64,000 nucleotides of DNA from Kudoa neothunni (Eukaryota > Cnidaria). The position numbers and the translations under genes were made by a program. The stretch spans positions 6,634,001-6,698,000 of the forward strand of contig OZ199838.1 in the NCBI GenBank assembly GCA_964304625.1, given 5' to 3'. Below are positions 13,652 to 25,280 of this stretch, one piece after another; the first letter of the stretch is position 1; every line of letters starts with the position of its first letter. Below the pieces are notes generated by a model. That model was not told the origin of the DNA, made no database searches, and was given only the letters and a program-made list of their open reading frames with translations.

Positions 13652-14116
13652 TTGTCTTTTTAATATCAATGTGCGATTGATAGTAGATGAAAAATGAACC
13701 TCGTTACTATCCATATCTTAATAAATTGCACTTGGTGATAAATATCACATTTTTTTATTAATTCTAATTCATGTTCTAAAAATAAGTGACACAAATATCA
13801 AATATGGTAGACTTTTATTTATGCAAGCATATTTCGGATAATTTTTCTTAAATAATAAATGCATTATATACTATAATATATTTCGACGATAAAATAGATA
13901 TTATAGACAATTGAATTTTGTAAAAAATTAGAACTGAGTAATAATGTTTTAAATTAATAATTAAGATAACTCTGGTTTATATAAATTAAAAGCACATTCT
14001 AAACTATGTAAATAAGCCTAATTCCATCTTTCATTATGATACAAACTTATTTACAATAAATATTAAAGTCAAGAAATTTTCATCAACCTCGCTTGCTGTG
14101 ATCTTATAATATAGAT

Positions 14117-14735
14117 CAGCGGTTCTCAAAATGGGTTCCACGGAACCTTTGGGTCCATGAAAAAAGCGTAGAGTTCCACAGAGCTACAATAAAAAAAAAA
14201 TTTAATCATTATATAAGAAATCGGTACAGATCATACAACGTCAGTAAATTTTCATTGATAGCTAGAGTTGACGTCACTGGTGATAGCTGGTTTTTGTCGG
14301 TTAGCCAAGCACCAACGCACCTCCGGGAAGATTGAGCTGCTTTGCTGTTAACAGAAGTATTTCTTCTATTCAACAAATTATTTTTATTATGTTTAAAGCC
14401 CTACAATAGACCGGAGCTAAAAAAGCATAAAATTAGCAATATCATCTAAAGAAGGCACATGAACAGGTGAACTTTCAAACGAACGAGCTGCAAGCATTAG
14501 TTAAAAACACTGAATATGTTCCAATATGCTGAATGTTTTAAATTATTTTTTTTATTATAATATGTTTTTACCACTCCAATTTCGATAAGTGTATAAATAA
14601 AATATTTTTTTATCATGAGTATTATCCCATTAAGGTTTGTTGAATTAACCTTAACGGGTTATTTAAAATAAGGGATCCATAATATTTCAAATAATGTAAA
14701 AGGGTTCCATTTCATATAAAGTTTGAGAACCATTG
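14117..14735. mobile_element. hAT-type non-autonomous element
   Basis: 619 bases bounded by imperfect inverted ends CAGCGGTTCTCAAA (left) and TTTGAGAACCATTG (right), the classic hAT terminal pattern. Candidate 8-bp target duplications are atatagat and aagtagat (6 of 8 match), so it is old. No transposase reading frame is left. It lies in the gap between GGT1 and GGT2. Confidence 0.75.
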
Positions 14736-15073
14736 AAGTAGATTAATGTATATTATAAGAGATTGGGTTCCATTCTAAGAGAAAATGCCTTTTTTTGCAA
14801 CAAAATACAATCGAAATTGAATAAAATCTTATTAATTTTTAACGGTTTACAGAGCTTAAAAAGTTTATTATCAAAAATAAGAGTTGATTAGATTTTGCAA
14901 GTGAACAATATAAATTCCTAGTATTTGGCTTATAGGAAAATGACATATAGCAATTAAATAAAAATAAATTCTATCAGAATTATCTATAGGTTATAAAATT
15001 TTTGTAGTTAGACTGGAAAGTGAGTAACTTTAATGAAGAAATTGATTTGGATAATATTGTTCAATGAGTAATA
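14736..15073. other. 3' flank of GGT2
   Basis: AT-rich sequence between the hAT element and the GGT2 stop; should contain the GGT2 3' UTR. Nothing else seen. Confidence 0.5.
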
Positions 15074-17233
15074 TCAAATCCCAGCAACACCGCCATTTTT
15101 CCTGAAATCTGCTGCTCCGAAGATTGTCTCTGTATTTTTATTTTCCTTGTATGTAACGCTAATGCCAGAAACTGTGCTAGAGTAATCTTGTCTTATATTT
15201 CCAATAACAAGAATGTCCTTTTCCTTCAGAATTTTTCTGACTTCCAGTGGTATTTGACGTACTTCTTCCGAAAATACTCTAAAGTAAGGTTGAAAGATAC
15301 CCCAACAATTGTACGTACGCATTGGGTTTGTAAGGATGGAAAAGACGATAAAGTTCGATTGAGGATTCCAACGAAATGTTTCTGTGGTAATGGTTTACTA
15401 ATACTTGTGCAACCGCCGATGGTGACTTTCTTCCTCCTGTTCCCGAAAACACGCCTTGGATTTTATTGATTCTTTTATCGACAACAAATGTTGGGGCCAC
15501 ATAATTTATGTGTCTAGTGGCCATATAGTCATCGGTCTTATTGTAGAGAGGTTCTCCCGTATATTTATCGTAGTAAGGCCATGTAAACACTTTGCTGTTG
15601 GCCACAATACCTAATGTAGGAAAGGTGTATTTGGCACCGAATCTATAACCATTGAAATTAAACTCAACCACTATGTTACTATGTAGAAAACAACTACAAA
15701 TTGCTAATTGATGACTCAATTGAAACGGCATTTCCACATTTATCGATCACGCTCAAAGATACAGTTCCGTGAATACCATCTGAAGTCATGTCATACATTG
15801 AATCTGTGTCTGAATTTTGTGTTGGCACCTGCACCTTCTTCTCAGAATACTTGGTTTGGTATAATGTGTAGGCACGTCGTATCATAGGCATCTACAAAAT
15901 TCCGCGTATAAATAGTTACATTTCTGTATGAACCTCACCATATTTATGTTTGGTATGATACTTATATCACGGTAAGCGTGCTTTATTATTTCGACTAGGT
16001 TTTTGTAATAATCATCGCTGACACTCGAATCTTCATGAAATACTTCACTGCTTACATTTCTATACTCTACATGTTTATTGTATCATCATAAAAACAGTTT
16101 TACTATAAATTTACCTCCCATTGCATTCATTATATAGGAAAGGAAAGGCCCCCCAGTTCTTCGGGAAGGGGTTACCATATATAAGCTTTGATTAAGTTTT
16201 ACAAACAATAAATCAAGACTTTGTGTCCTGTATCGTGAAAAATCAATCGTAGAGTTGATTATTGACATGTTGTTTAATTGACTGACCATAATTTTGTTAA
16301 TAGTTCCGTTGTAAAAGTCTTGGGGGTTATTGGAAAGCATAAACAAAGTTCTCGCCAATGGTACATTGCGAATATACTCACCAACTTTTTTAATTTCACC
16401 GTCGTCGAATAACATATTTCTAAGTGAGCATCGATTAATTCTAAAGATTCTCAGTAAAATTTACCCCAGAAAGGGATCTCTCATCAAGCTGTTCTTATGA
16501 TTCTTAACAGTTTCATAAAAACTAGGTTTTATTTGCCATCCCTTATAAGCAATCATGATGGGAATATCGAAAAGCGTTTTCCAATCCATTTTTCCACCTT
16601 GTTTCCACAAGTCATACAATCCTTGCACCATACCAGGTATTCCAAAAACTCTACCATCTATTTTTTAATATCAATTGTGAAAAAGTATATTGGTCAACAA
16701 CCTTTATTTATTGTGTATGTTCCATTACAAATATGACAATGTGATGATGCCTCGCGAAAATCAAGTGCCATTATTTTTCGTTTAATATAACTCAAAGAAA
16801 CTCCACCACCAGCCAATCCTAAGTAAATCAAAGCTACCAATGATAGCAATTACATGAACTTACCTGTTGATTGAAATTCTATTACCGAGAGACAAAGAGT
16901 TGCAGCAATCGCAGCGTCGATAGCGTTACAGTGATTTTTAAGGTAGTACGCCCCCACTCTAGAACATCTTAAATCGTCAGAGGAGACCATTGCAATTCCT
17001 GAACTGTTCAATAATATGTAGGTTTCATTATCGAGATCCGTGAAATGTGACAAATTATATTTCCCGGTCTCCAATAGACCAGATACATGACCTGAAACCC
17101 TTTCATTCAAGTCGGACAAGTTTGTACTGGTATCTGCACAATCGCGTATTCCAAAATTAACTGAGATGACTAAGACTACAACCTTTATAATGATAAAGAA
17201 TTAATTTTGTTGATCAATGTAATTCTTTACCAT
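15074..17233 (-). CDS. GGT2: secreted gamma-glutamyltransferase-like protein
   Basis: Second array member, closest in layout to GGT1. The first coding exon seems to be just the ATG (17233-17231), followed by a 48-nt intron (17230-17183) and an exon (17182-16864) that starts with a hydrophobic leader (VVVLVISVNF) ending before Cys-Ala-Asp. The next exon begins at 16818. Landmarks: DDLRCSRVGAYYL, GLAGGGVSLSY, DFREASSH with the binding Arg kept, FGIPGM, SRRTGGP, HGT at 15771-15763 with the catalytic Thr, TGGRKSP at the oxyanion loop, and a C-terminus FRKNGGVAGI. The acidic NNEMDDF motif is replaced by ANSKVFTW and the PLSSM loop by NYVAP. So the chain can probably mature by autocleavage but lacks the side chains that hold the glutamyl amino group in known GGTs. 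Secreted; venom role inferred, not shown. Confidence 0.9.
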
Positions 17234-17270
17234 ATGGAATACATATTTTTTTAATTTTAATGGTTCCAAC

Positions 17271-17282
17271 ATTATTTATATT
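17271..17282 (-). promoter_or_regulatory. TATA box of GGT2
   Basis: Minus-strand AATATAAATAAT about 40 bases before the ATG at 17233, the same distance as in GGT1 and GGT3. Confidence 0.45.
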
Positions 17283-17370
17283 ACGGCCTCAAGATTTTGA
17301 ATATATCATTCACTTTATTCTATTGTAAACTGGGTCTATAGTACCCAACTTAAGCTACTAACCAATTCCA

Positions 17371-17427
17371 ATAATAGAAGCTAGTGGGCGAAATCATAAA
17401 AGAGTTTTCTAAATGGATTAAATTCCC
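17371..17427 (-). promoter_or_regulatory. Shared upstream module, GGT2 copy
   Basis: Minus-strand GGGAATTTAATCC (17427-17415) and AGCTTCTATTAT (17383-17372), spaced as upstream of GGT1 and GGT4. A 61-codon ORF across it (17535-17350) is not coding: its homologous positions upstream of GGT1 contain stops. Confidence 0.5.
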
Positions 17428-18063
17428 ATGACCATCTTTTCCATATTCATATCTTAGTTTATTGAAATTTAATGTCGGGAGAATTGGCTCAATAGTGATG
17501 CTAATCTTGAGTTCATTTTGTAGAAATGGTAACAATTTTTATGAAGTATCTGATACCAAATATTTTATTGCAATCAATGTAGAAGATAATTAAACATTTT
17601 AATATATCTTATTTATTTTCAACCCAATGTAAATTTTCCAACTGTGTCAAGAATTAGGAATATATTGCATTGAAAAACCTTCTCAAACCATTCAAAAATA
17701 TATTACCCATCAAATTATTTATTTCAGAAAAATTTATCCCGTGCAGAAGCAGGATCACTCATTGACCTCAGAAAAAATCAGCGTTAATAAACTTTCACTG
17801 CACTTAAATTTCGATCATTTGACTTATAACATTGTGCTACGCCGATAAAAACCAAAATCAAACTGAATTTTTATTTCGTGCATTACAAAAAACGACATTC
17901 TTTGTCAGTCATACCATTTAGTACACAAGAGAAAATGAGTAAGCTTAAATTAACCAAACTCGAACCATGCTAATGATTTTATAGACATGATTCCTTTTCC
18001 AAATCAGAATCTTAAAAAAAACATAGCTAAGCATTATAAATGCCATCAGTAACGAATCACACA
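17428..18063. other. Spacer upstream of GGT2
   Basis: AT-rich sequence between the shared upstream module and the piggyBac-like MITE. No other feature seen. Confidence 0.4.
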
Positions 18064-18067
18064 CTAA

Positions 18068-19297
18068 CCCTCGAAGAACCGTACTCAAAAAACTTAAGCC
18101 CAACGGGTGTCGGTCAGCGACCCCAATGGTTTTCTACTATAATGATTGAGTATGATTCTAACTTTTGGTATATAGATTAATTGATCGTTTGGCCATTGAA
18201 ATATATGCTTAAAATATCAATGCGACGAAAGAATTTGTTTAAAATATCGTAACCATGTCGGGAGACATTACCAATTAAACTTATCCAAACAAAACTTAGA
18301 ATGGTGGATGTAATAGATATAACTATTTTGGGTTCGTTTTTAACTGAACGTAACAAAATAGAAACTTTTGCGCCACTTTAATATCAATATTAGGTCGCCC
18401 GGCCACGACGCTAACAGGAGGTAACTCCGGTAAAGTTCGGTAATCCAATATTGAATTACACTAAGATATGTTTACAGCACATATTGAGAAATAAATAATA
18501 ATGTTGGGCCTAAATAAGTAAGGATGAATTTATTTGAATTATGAGTGAAAATATTTTTAATCAGAATATAAATTTGATTCAAAGCTTATTTCTTTCAGCT
18601 TGGTTTTAATCGTTTCAATAGTTATAAGGAAATGGCCCAGATTAATCTCACTAAAAATTAAACCAATAAAACGATTAACATAAATGTTTACTTGTTAGTC
18701 TTATGGAATAGGAAATCGTTGAAATTTGGCGATATCATGACACAGAAATAATGTGACTAAGTTCTAATCTATTAATTATTAGACTATTAATTTTTAGTAA
18801 AATATGGCCACCTTGTAATTTACCACAATTTAAATTTAATTCATGGAAAAAAATATTTTAAAAGCACGTCAGGCAACCTGTTCAGTTTTCGACGCGTAAT
18901 AACTTGGACGACAACAATAGTGGGATTAATCTCTTTTAATTCCATTCCATCTTCGGAATCTTATAACAGATAGCAAGATTAGTTACAAATTACAATATTC
19001 TTCCGTTTGGTCGCGACAACATATATTGGAATGATCATTTTTCTTATCATATAAATCAAATACATTTGATGCAACCGTATAAAATACTTTTAAATAACAT
19101 TATCAGTTCTACGTAAACTTAAGCAAAATTTTTGAACTGTAGAATACTATGATTCATCTCAAATTTTGTATTTCCAAGCAATACACGGCAATCTAAGATT
19201 ATATGAATCCAAAAATTAAAATGAAAAGTTTAAGCAGGTAAAAACAAACATTTACCGAAATTGGGGTCACAAATGACCCCAGTTGGTCCCAAGAGGG
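18068..19297. mobile_element. piggyBac-like MITE
   Basis: 1.23 kb with left end CCCTCGAAGAACC and right end CCCTCTTGGGACC (read inward from the right), flanked by CTAA (18064-18067) and TTAA (19298-19301), the target site of piggyBac elements. Just inside each end is a GACCCCAAT block that can pair with a nearby GGGGTC or GGGTGTC. No transposase frame. It occupies the gap between GGT2 and GGT3. Ends share the TAACCCTCT start with the piggyBac relic at 39 kb. Confidence 0.65.
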
Positions 19298-19301
19298 TTA
19301 A

Positions 19302-19908
19302 TGGATATTGTTTTATCACATAACTATAAAATTTAATATCGACAATTTAAATAAAACAATCATAATTTTATATACATGAGGATTTAATGTCTCGTAAAGG
19401 ATGCGCAAACGCTTGATTATTGTATCGAGAAATTAATGATTTTTATTGTGCTTAGAAATTTCAGAATTTGATCTCTACGTACCCGCCTTTTTTATGCGCA
19501 TTGTCTACACGAATTCAACTGCTGGCGAGGAGAAATACTTTCCCGCAAATACAATATACAATACACAAAGAATTATACAATAACTTTACTGCTGTATAAG
19601 CTGAATAAACTATATTGTAATTTTACGATTATTCTAAACCAATTAATATTTGAATGTTAGATTCGAAGTATTGTTATTAATCTTAATTATATTAACCCTT
19701 AGATGTTAATGTGGCTTTGCAACCGAATTACCATTTAATTTAATAATAAGTTTACTATCGACCCATTTTAATTGCAAAAAACCATATGAAATTCAACAGA
19801 TAAATTCTGTTATAATTGGCCAAATAAGGTGAAATTCATAATGAAATATCACGACCAAATAATTTTGGAAGAAAATGTTCGATTGTTATGAGTGAAACTT
19901 GGTAGAAG
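19302..19908. other. 3' flank of GGT3
   Basis: AT-rich spacer between the MITE and the GGT3 stop. Nothing else seen. Confidence 0.5.
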
Positions 19909-22095
19909 TTACACTCCTTTTAGACCGGAATTTCTTCGGTGGTCACCCGAACCGAAAAGTGATTCTGGGAATCCATTCTCATCTCTTGTTACACGGATTC
20001 CTAAAACGGAGCTGTCATGACCCATAGCAACCTTCATGAGTGTTGTGTTTCTATTTGAAGTTATGATGTTAACTATATTCTCAGGAATAGGTGTCTCATT
20101 ATCTTCAGAAAGACTAAAATGAATCAGAATATAAATAATGTTCAAAATATTTACATGTTTTTTATATAATGTTTGCCAATTCTAAAGTCTGTTATTGCCT
20201 GACCAAGAGGGATATGTCTCCAATAGTGACTCAACATAACTTGGGAAAGTCCACTCGGAATTCGTCTTGCACCGGTTGCTGAGAATATTCCATTCACTAG
20301 TTTGTCGGTTTTGTCAATAACTATAACAGGAGCGTGATATGTCTTCATGAAACCCTCTCTAGGTGGAATTGGTTTTAAGTCTTCACCGATTTTAAGAATT
20401 GTAAAAGTATTGGCGATTATTCCCAATGGGGGATAGCTAAAGTCACCGCCAAATCTAGAATAATTAGAGTTGAATGTATATTAACAGTTAATTTTAGATA
20501 GTATATTTACAGGGTATTTATAGCAGTTTGCATTGCTATTGCATTGCCACATTTATCAATAACATTTATGGTAACCGAACCTGGAATATCATCCTCTTCA
20601 TCACCGATTCCATTTGACAGCGAAAAAACTCTGCTTACTAATTTTCTTGCTGCAAGCACACCTAATTTTTCGTTATTGTAAGCATTTTCTATTACTTTTA
20701 GCTATAAATAATTTTATTTTTACTCTCATTATGACGAATTATACTGTATCTTTAAATGCCAAATTCTCTCTATTGAAGTGTGAGTTTCTTATGCTATCAT
20801 AGAGGGCCAAATAGTAAACGTCATCTACAGCACCGTTCGAATGTATAACTTGGGGGTTACGGTCAATGTATCCTATTAACCAAGATTTTGAAAAATAATC
20901 AGTTCATAATTTACATCATTATGATTTATACCTTTCATGGAGTTCAAAATATAAGCCAGAAGTGCTCCACCAGTTCTTTTATTTGTTGTAACCATTTCCA
21001 GATTATCCTTCAAATCGAACTTCAATGGTTCAATGTATTTAGTAGCATATGCGCCCATCTCACTGACAAGAGCTGCATGGTTTTCGGGACTGATTTGTTG
21101 CATCATAGTTGAGGGAATGGCTCCTTCATACATGCTTCTGTAATTCAACGATAGCAAGTGAAGTGTTCCTGCCAATGGTTTGTTGACAATAACATCTCCA
21201 ATCGATTTTACTGAATCTCCGTTGAACAACATCGATCTACATTAGTCGAAACGTTAGGTTCAATTTATCAAACTGAGAAAAATCACTTAAGGAATGGATC
21301 TTTTTTAAGAAGATGTTTCTTTGCTACCAACATACGTCTCAAACTAGGTTTGATGTCCCATCCGTTGTATGCAATTAGGATTGGAATATCGAAAAGAGAT
21401 TTCCAATCAATTTTTCCTCCTTGTTTCCACAAGTTGTGCATTCCCAAAATCATTCCAGGTATTTTAAGGACTTCTCCAGCTTTGTGAAAATTCAAATATA
21501 TACGTAAATACACATATAATAATTGACTCACTTCCATTTACAGCAATGTTATCGTTTGAGATCAGGGTTTTTGATATAGTTCCGCCGAAATCCAATAAAT
21601 GGAACTGTCCATTCAAATAACTTAAGGATTGTCCACCTCCAGACAATCCTAGAGAAGATAAAGATACGAGATTATTTGATAAAAGAACCTGTTGATGCTA
21701 AGCTGACAACGGTAAGACAAAGAGATGTAGCCACTGCAGCATCCATTGCGTTTCCGCCGTGTTCAAGGTAAAAAGCTCCTGCTCTAGAACATCTTACGTC
21801 GTCGGAGACAACCATTCCATTTTTTGTTGTGTTATCCCATTTGTTACCAGGACCATGTTCAAAGGTGGTAAAATATGTTAGGTTGTATTTTTCAGAATTC
21901 AAGAGATCATTCACGCGAAGCGAAACTTCTTCCTCCAATGCAGCGAAATCTATTGGTTCAACCTGCACGGAGAAATCAAAATAATTGATAGCCAATAACA
22001 AAACAACCTAAAATTTATATATACAAGTTCGGTCTTAAGGATAAAATCGATGATACCAGCATAAAAGCTGTTCCTCTTCTTTGTATTGCAGACAT
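19909..22095 (-). CDS. GGT3: GGT-like protein with altered active site
   Basis: Third array member. ATG at 22095; exon 1 (22095-22057) ends in Met-Leu, and a 49-nt intron splits the signal peptide before a second exon (22007-21689) starting VVLLLAINYF. Landmarks: DDVRCSRAGAFYLEHGG, GLSGGG, KRTGGA, C-terminus HRRNSGLKGV. Three catalytic changes are visible. The autocleavage triplet HGT is PGS (20584-20576), so the nucleophile would be Ser after a lost His. The substrate-binding Arg is Gly (DFGGTISK, 21592-21581 region). The oxyanion loop TGG is TGA (TGARRIP, near 20270). The NNEMDDF motif is ANTFTIL and the PLSSM loop reads TYHAP. The reading frames are intact, so this is a conserved-fold protein under constraint rather than a decaying copy, but it is most unlikely to be a working transpeptidase. 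Secretion and a venom or effector role are inference. Confidence 0.9.
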
Positions 22096-22139
22096 TGTTT
22101 TCAATTTTACAAATTCTGTCAACTTAAGTATTTTTTCTT

Positions 22140-22149
22140 CTTTTATATA
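22140..22149 (-). promoter_or_regulatory. TATA box of GGT3
   Basis: Minus-strand TATATAAAAG about 45-55 bases before the ATG at 22095. A second TATATAAG-like site is at about 22212-22222. Confidence 0.45.
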
Positions 22150-22238
22150 CAATTTTTACTATAGATACATATTGGGTTAATTATCAGATTATTATCTAAA
22201 TTATATTTCAAATCTTATATAGGGAAATATTTTAACGG

Positions 22239-22249
22239 ATTTAATTCCC
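22239..22249 (-). promoter_or_regulatory. Shared upstream motif, GGT3 copy
   Basis: Minus-strand GGGAATTAAATCC around 22249-22237, about 145-155 bases before the ATG. The partner TTCTATTAT motif seen at GGT1, GGT2 and GGT4 is not clear here. Confidence 0.4.
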
Positions 22250-23219
22250 CTATGTCTTGGTTAATTCTGTCAAAGTCGTTATTACATCGTCAAATTATCG
22301 AGGGAATATGTACAATGGTCTTTGCTTGATATACAGTGTTGAAAGTTACTAAGTTTTATGGTAGATAAATTAATTGTTTTTAATCATTTATTAATTAAAT
22401 CACAATTTATGCATATTTTTCAAAGTACATTCATTGCTATTAGTAATTATTTTTCTTTTATATTAGATTCAATTTTTTGTAAATTAATTAGAAATACTAT
22501 TAAAACTTGTCCAATATTTTCTTAACCAATAGATTTAATTTTGCAAATGGGCTGACTGGTTTATTTCCACAGGGGAGTTAATTTAAATCGACCAACCGAC
22601 AATAATCATATATAGGAATTGAAGGTTCTTCAAAATTTTACGTTGATTATTAATCAAAAGATCATAAATATTATTTAATCCAATCCCCCGTGATGATTTA
22701 TAATGTTTTATATATTAAATTAATTTAGAAGAACATAGAAATATAAGTATAAAGCCTTGATAGCATCATTATTTTCTCTTAATGAATCAACAAATAAGGC
22801 AAATTCGTAGTAGAATCTAAACGATCCATTCAGTTTTAGACAGTCTAGCCTCTAATAGAAGAACTTTTTATAAAATATGGCTATAATTTGAAACGTTTTT
22901 GAGTATATACAGCGGATGACGGGTCGAATTCAGCATCACTTGAGGTGACTTATCATGATATCGTGGTTAAAACAACGCTAATATAGTTTAACTACATAAA
23001 ATCAAAACAATTATAGTGAATTATTAAACTTTTCTTTTTAGTTTTCATTTGCCACAATATGAATCGGCACAAATTTACTACTCGTGGGCATATGAAGAGA
23101 CCAGGCAGTTTCATTAGATAAAGGACAAAGTAGACACAATCTAATATTAAAAAAGAATATCGAATGAGAAGACAGCAAAAACAAGAGGTTCAAATATTCT
23201 AACTTAAAATAAACCTCAT
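22250..23219. other. Spacer upstream of GGT3
   Basis: AT-rich, no gene or element ends recognised apart from the shared motif at its left border. Confidence 0.5.
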
Positions 23220-23660
23220 TAAAGAGGATTTAAAGTAATAAAGTCCATTAAAAAGATCATAATGCAGAAGACTGCAAAAATTCTCGAAGCATTAAAAATG
23301 GGTCACTTGGATTCGTAAGGTCAACAAGTAAACAACTGGATTGAGGTTATGATAACGCTAAATGCGGGAATCTCATCAGATAATATAACCGAAATAGCGA
23401 ATACTTTGATTTTTAAAGATTCTACTATACCCAAAAAATGATCATCTGGTTAACTTAGAGGATTTGAAAGTCATTTTAAAATAAAAACCTCAATTTCGAG
23501 CAGAAGAAATAGCGTGGACATTAATATAACATAAGGTTGGAAACTTCCTCTTAAAAATATGAGTCTTGGGAGCATGATAATATATTTGGCCTTGATGAAA
23601 GCTAATTATTTTATCAAAAAAGACGTATTATTTTCTTAGATAACTTATTTTAATTCAGTT
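23220..23660 (+). mobile_element. pogo-type transposase N-terminal fragment (decayed)
   Basis: With stops and frameshifts, the plus strand encodes a helix-turn-helix/CENP-B-like pattern: VNNWIEVMITLNAGISSDN, then ITEIANTL, then FESHFKIKTSISSRRNSVD. This follows the usual order of pogo/Tigger DNA-binding domains (W-x-x-x, G-I-x-x-S, I-A-x-x-L, then a F-K-x-x-x-x-I-S-x-R end). No terminal repeats or DDE domain seen, so it is a solitary fragment in the GGT3-GGT4 gap. Confidence 0.45.
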
Positions 23661-24685
23661 AATAGTAAATAATAATTTGTTATTGTTAGAAGAAAATATC
23701 AAAAAAAAGAGTCACCATAGTTATTACATGTTAAATGAATGATTAAAAAGTAACAGCCTTAATAATCTGACATGCTAAAACGATATAAAGGAATATAAAA
23801 CTTATTAAGATCCTAATCCATAAATATGGATAATTTTACAATTATTTACCTATTACCTATTTAGTTGGAATAAAAATCATATACATTTAAATAGAAAAGT
23901 AATTTTATGTTGATAAGTGTCTGACAGATCTCAACCTGACATTTTCTACTACTTTATTATTTTTCTCCTCGTAAACTCCACCAGTGTGCTATAACCCCAG
24001 GATCAAAGTATCATTGACAGTTTCAAGGGTTGCTGCTGAAATTACCCTATTAATTATATGATGAAACAAACAGAACCCAATTTTAAAATGTAGGAAGAAA
24101 TATCAATAAAAGTTACGTCTTCCATGTGGAGAAGAAGACGATTTCATACGCCGAGAACCAAAAAGTGTGAATAAATATTACTCCCGTTTCTATTTCTATA
24201 ATAAAATACGACAAAAAAATGAAAATTTCAATGTAAATAACATTACAACCGGGAAAGTATTAATTTATCTGAGTAATTCGAACGTATTTTTCTACAAAAA
24301 AATTCTCAAATGTTATCCATGATATTTACGGTCGTTGACCTAGAAACGGTGAGTTATGATTAAATCAGAGCTACCCCAACAAAATTATTGATCTTTCCAA
24401 ACAAAAATGTAACAAATAAGTCTGACAAAGAACTTTAGTAATATTTTATTGTATTTAGGTATGCAAATTGTAGCTATTACCATTTAAAAATGTTTATTGT
24501 TTGGTAACCCTCATCAGTTGATCGTCATCCCGTCTAAATGAGTTGTTTCTACGAATCAAAAATCAAGGATCGACAAGATTAATCACACTTAATCTATACA
24601 TTATTATTAATTTATTTTTATTAAATATATTTTTAAATGAAAATGAACTCATAGTGATGGAAGAGACCGGCTCAATTGTAAAAAC
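23661..24685. other. Spacer in the GGT3-GGT4 gap
   Basis: AT-rich, no confident feature. Confidence 0.4.
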
Positions 24686-24780
24686 CTGCATTAATATTAA
24701 AGTGTTATTCTCATACGCTTGGGCGGCTTGATGGCACCTCTGAACCAATTCCCATTTTAGTACCCACAACGCATCACCTA
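24686..24780 (-). other. Candidate orphan exon
   Basis: A 95-nt segment bounded on the minus strand by a good acceptor (TTTTTCAAATTACAG) and a donor (GCAG then GTTTTTAC). It is clearly richer in GC than its surroundings. The open frame includes GDALWVLKWELVQRC and HQAAQAYENN. I find no similarity to the GGT genes and no other exon nearby, and I do not recognise a family. Confidence 0.35.
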
Positions 24781-25280
24781 CTGTAATTTGAAAAATATTG
24801 CTAAATGAAGTCTTATCTGAAAGATTTTTTCGGAATTTTTTCCTCTCCTTAGACGAATTGAAATAATATTTAAATATTAAATACAAAATGTCAATCTTCA
24901 CAAATAAATTAGTGATATCTTGTTAATATCAATTAAGTATTAATTTAAAATCCATAATTACACAATTTAAACAATAAATAGCAATCCTTTTTATGATAAA
25001 AAAATTAAAATTGGTGCCTTGAGTATGATTTTACTAGTAGCAATTATAATAATAAGTTTTTGCTTATTAAATGTAACAGCTCTTAATGGAATCCTTAAAT
25101 TTCGTTTATAATAATATGAATCATTATTGAAATTCCTATTCATAAAAGAAAGAGACTAATTCATTATATTCACTATACTACTGATAAGTATCAATTTTTC
25201 TAATATGTGAATAAGTTCATTTGGCGTTTAATTAATGTTAAATTTGAGACAGTTTGCAAAACAGAGTTATAGCTTGGATG
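24781..25280. other. 3' flank of GGT4
   Basis: AT-rich spacer ahead of the GGT4 stop; no feature seen. Confidence 0.5.

Noticed and set aside
17350-17535. ORF upstream of GGT2 as a possible 5' exon
   Set aside because: The matching region upstream of GGT1 is similar in DNA but contains stops, so the conservation is regulatory or recent duplication, not coding.
24563-24901. 112-codon ORF as a sixth GGT fragment
   Set aside because: No GGT landmark in any frame; only the central 95 nt looks exon-like.
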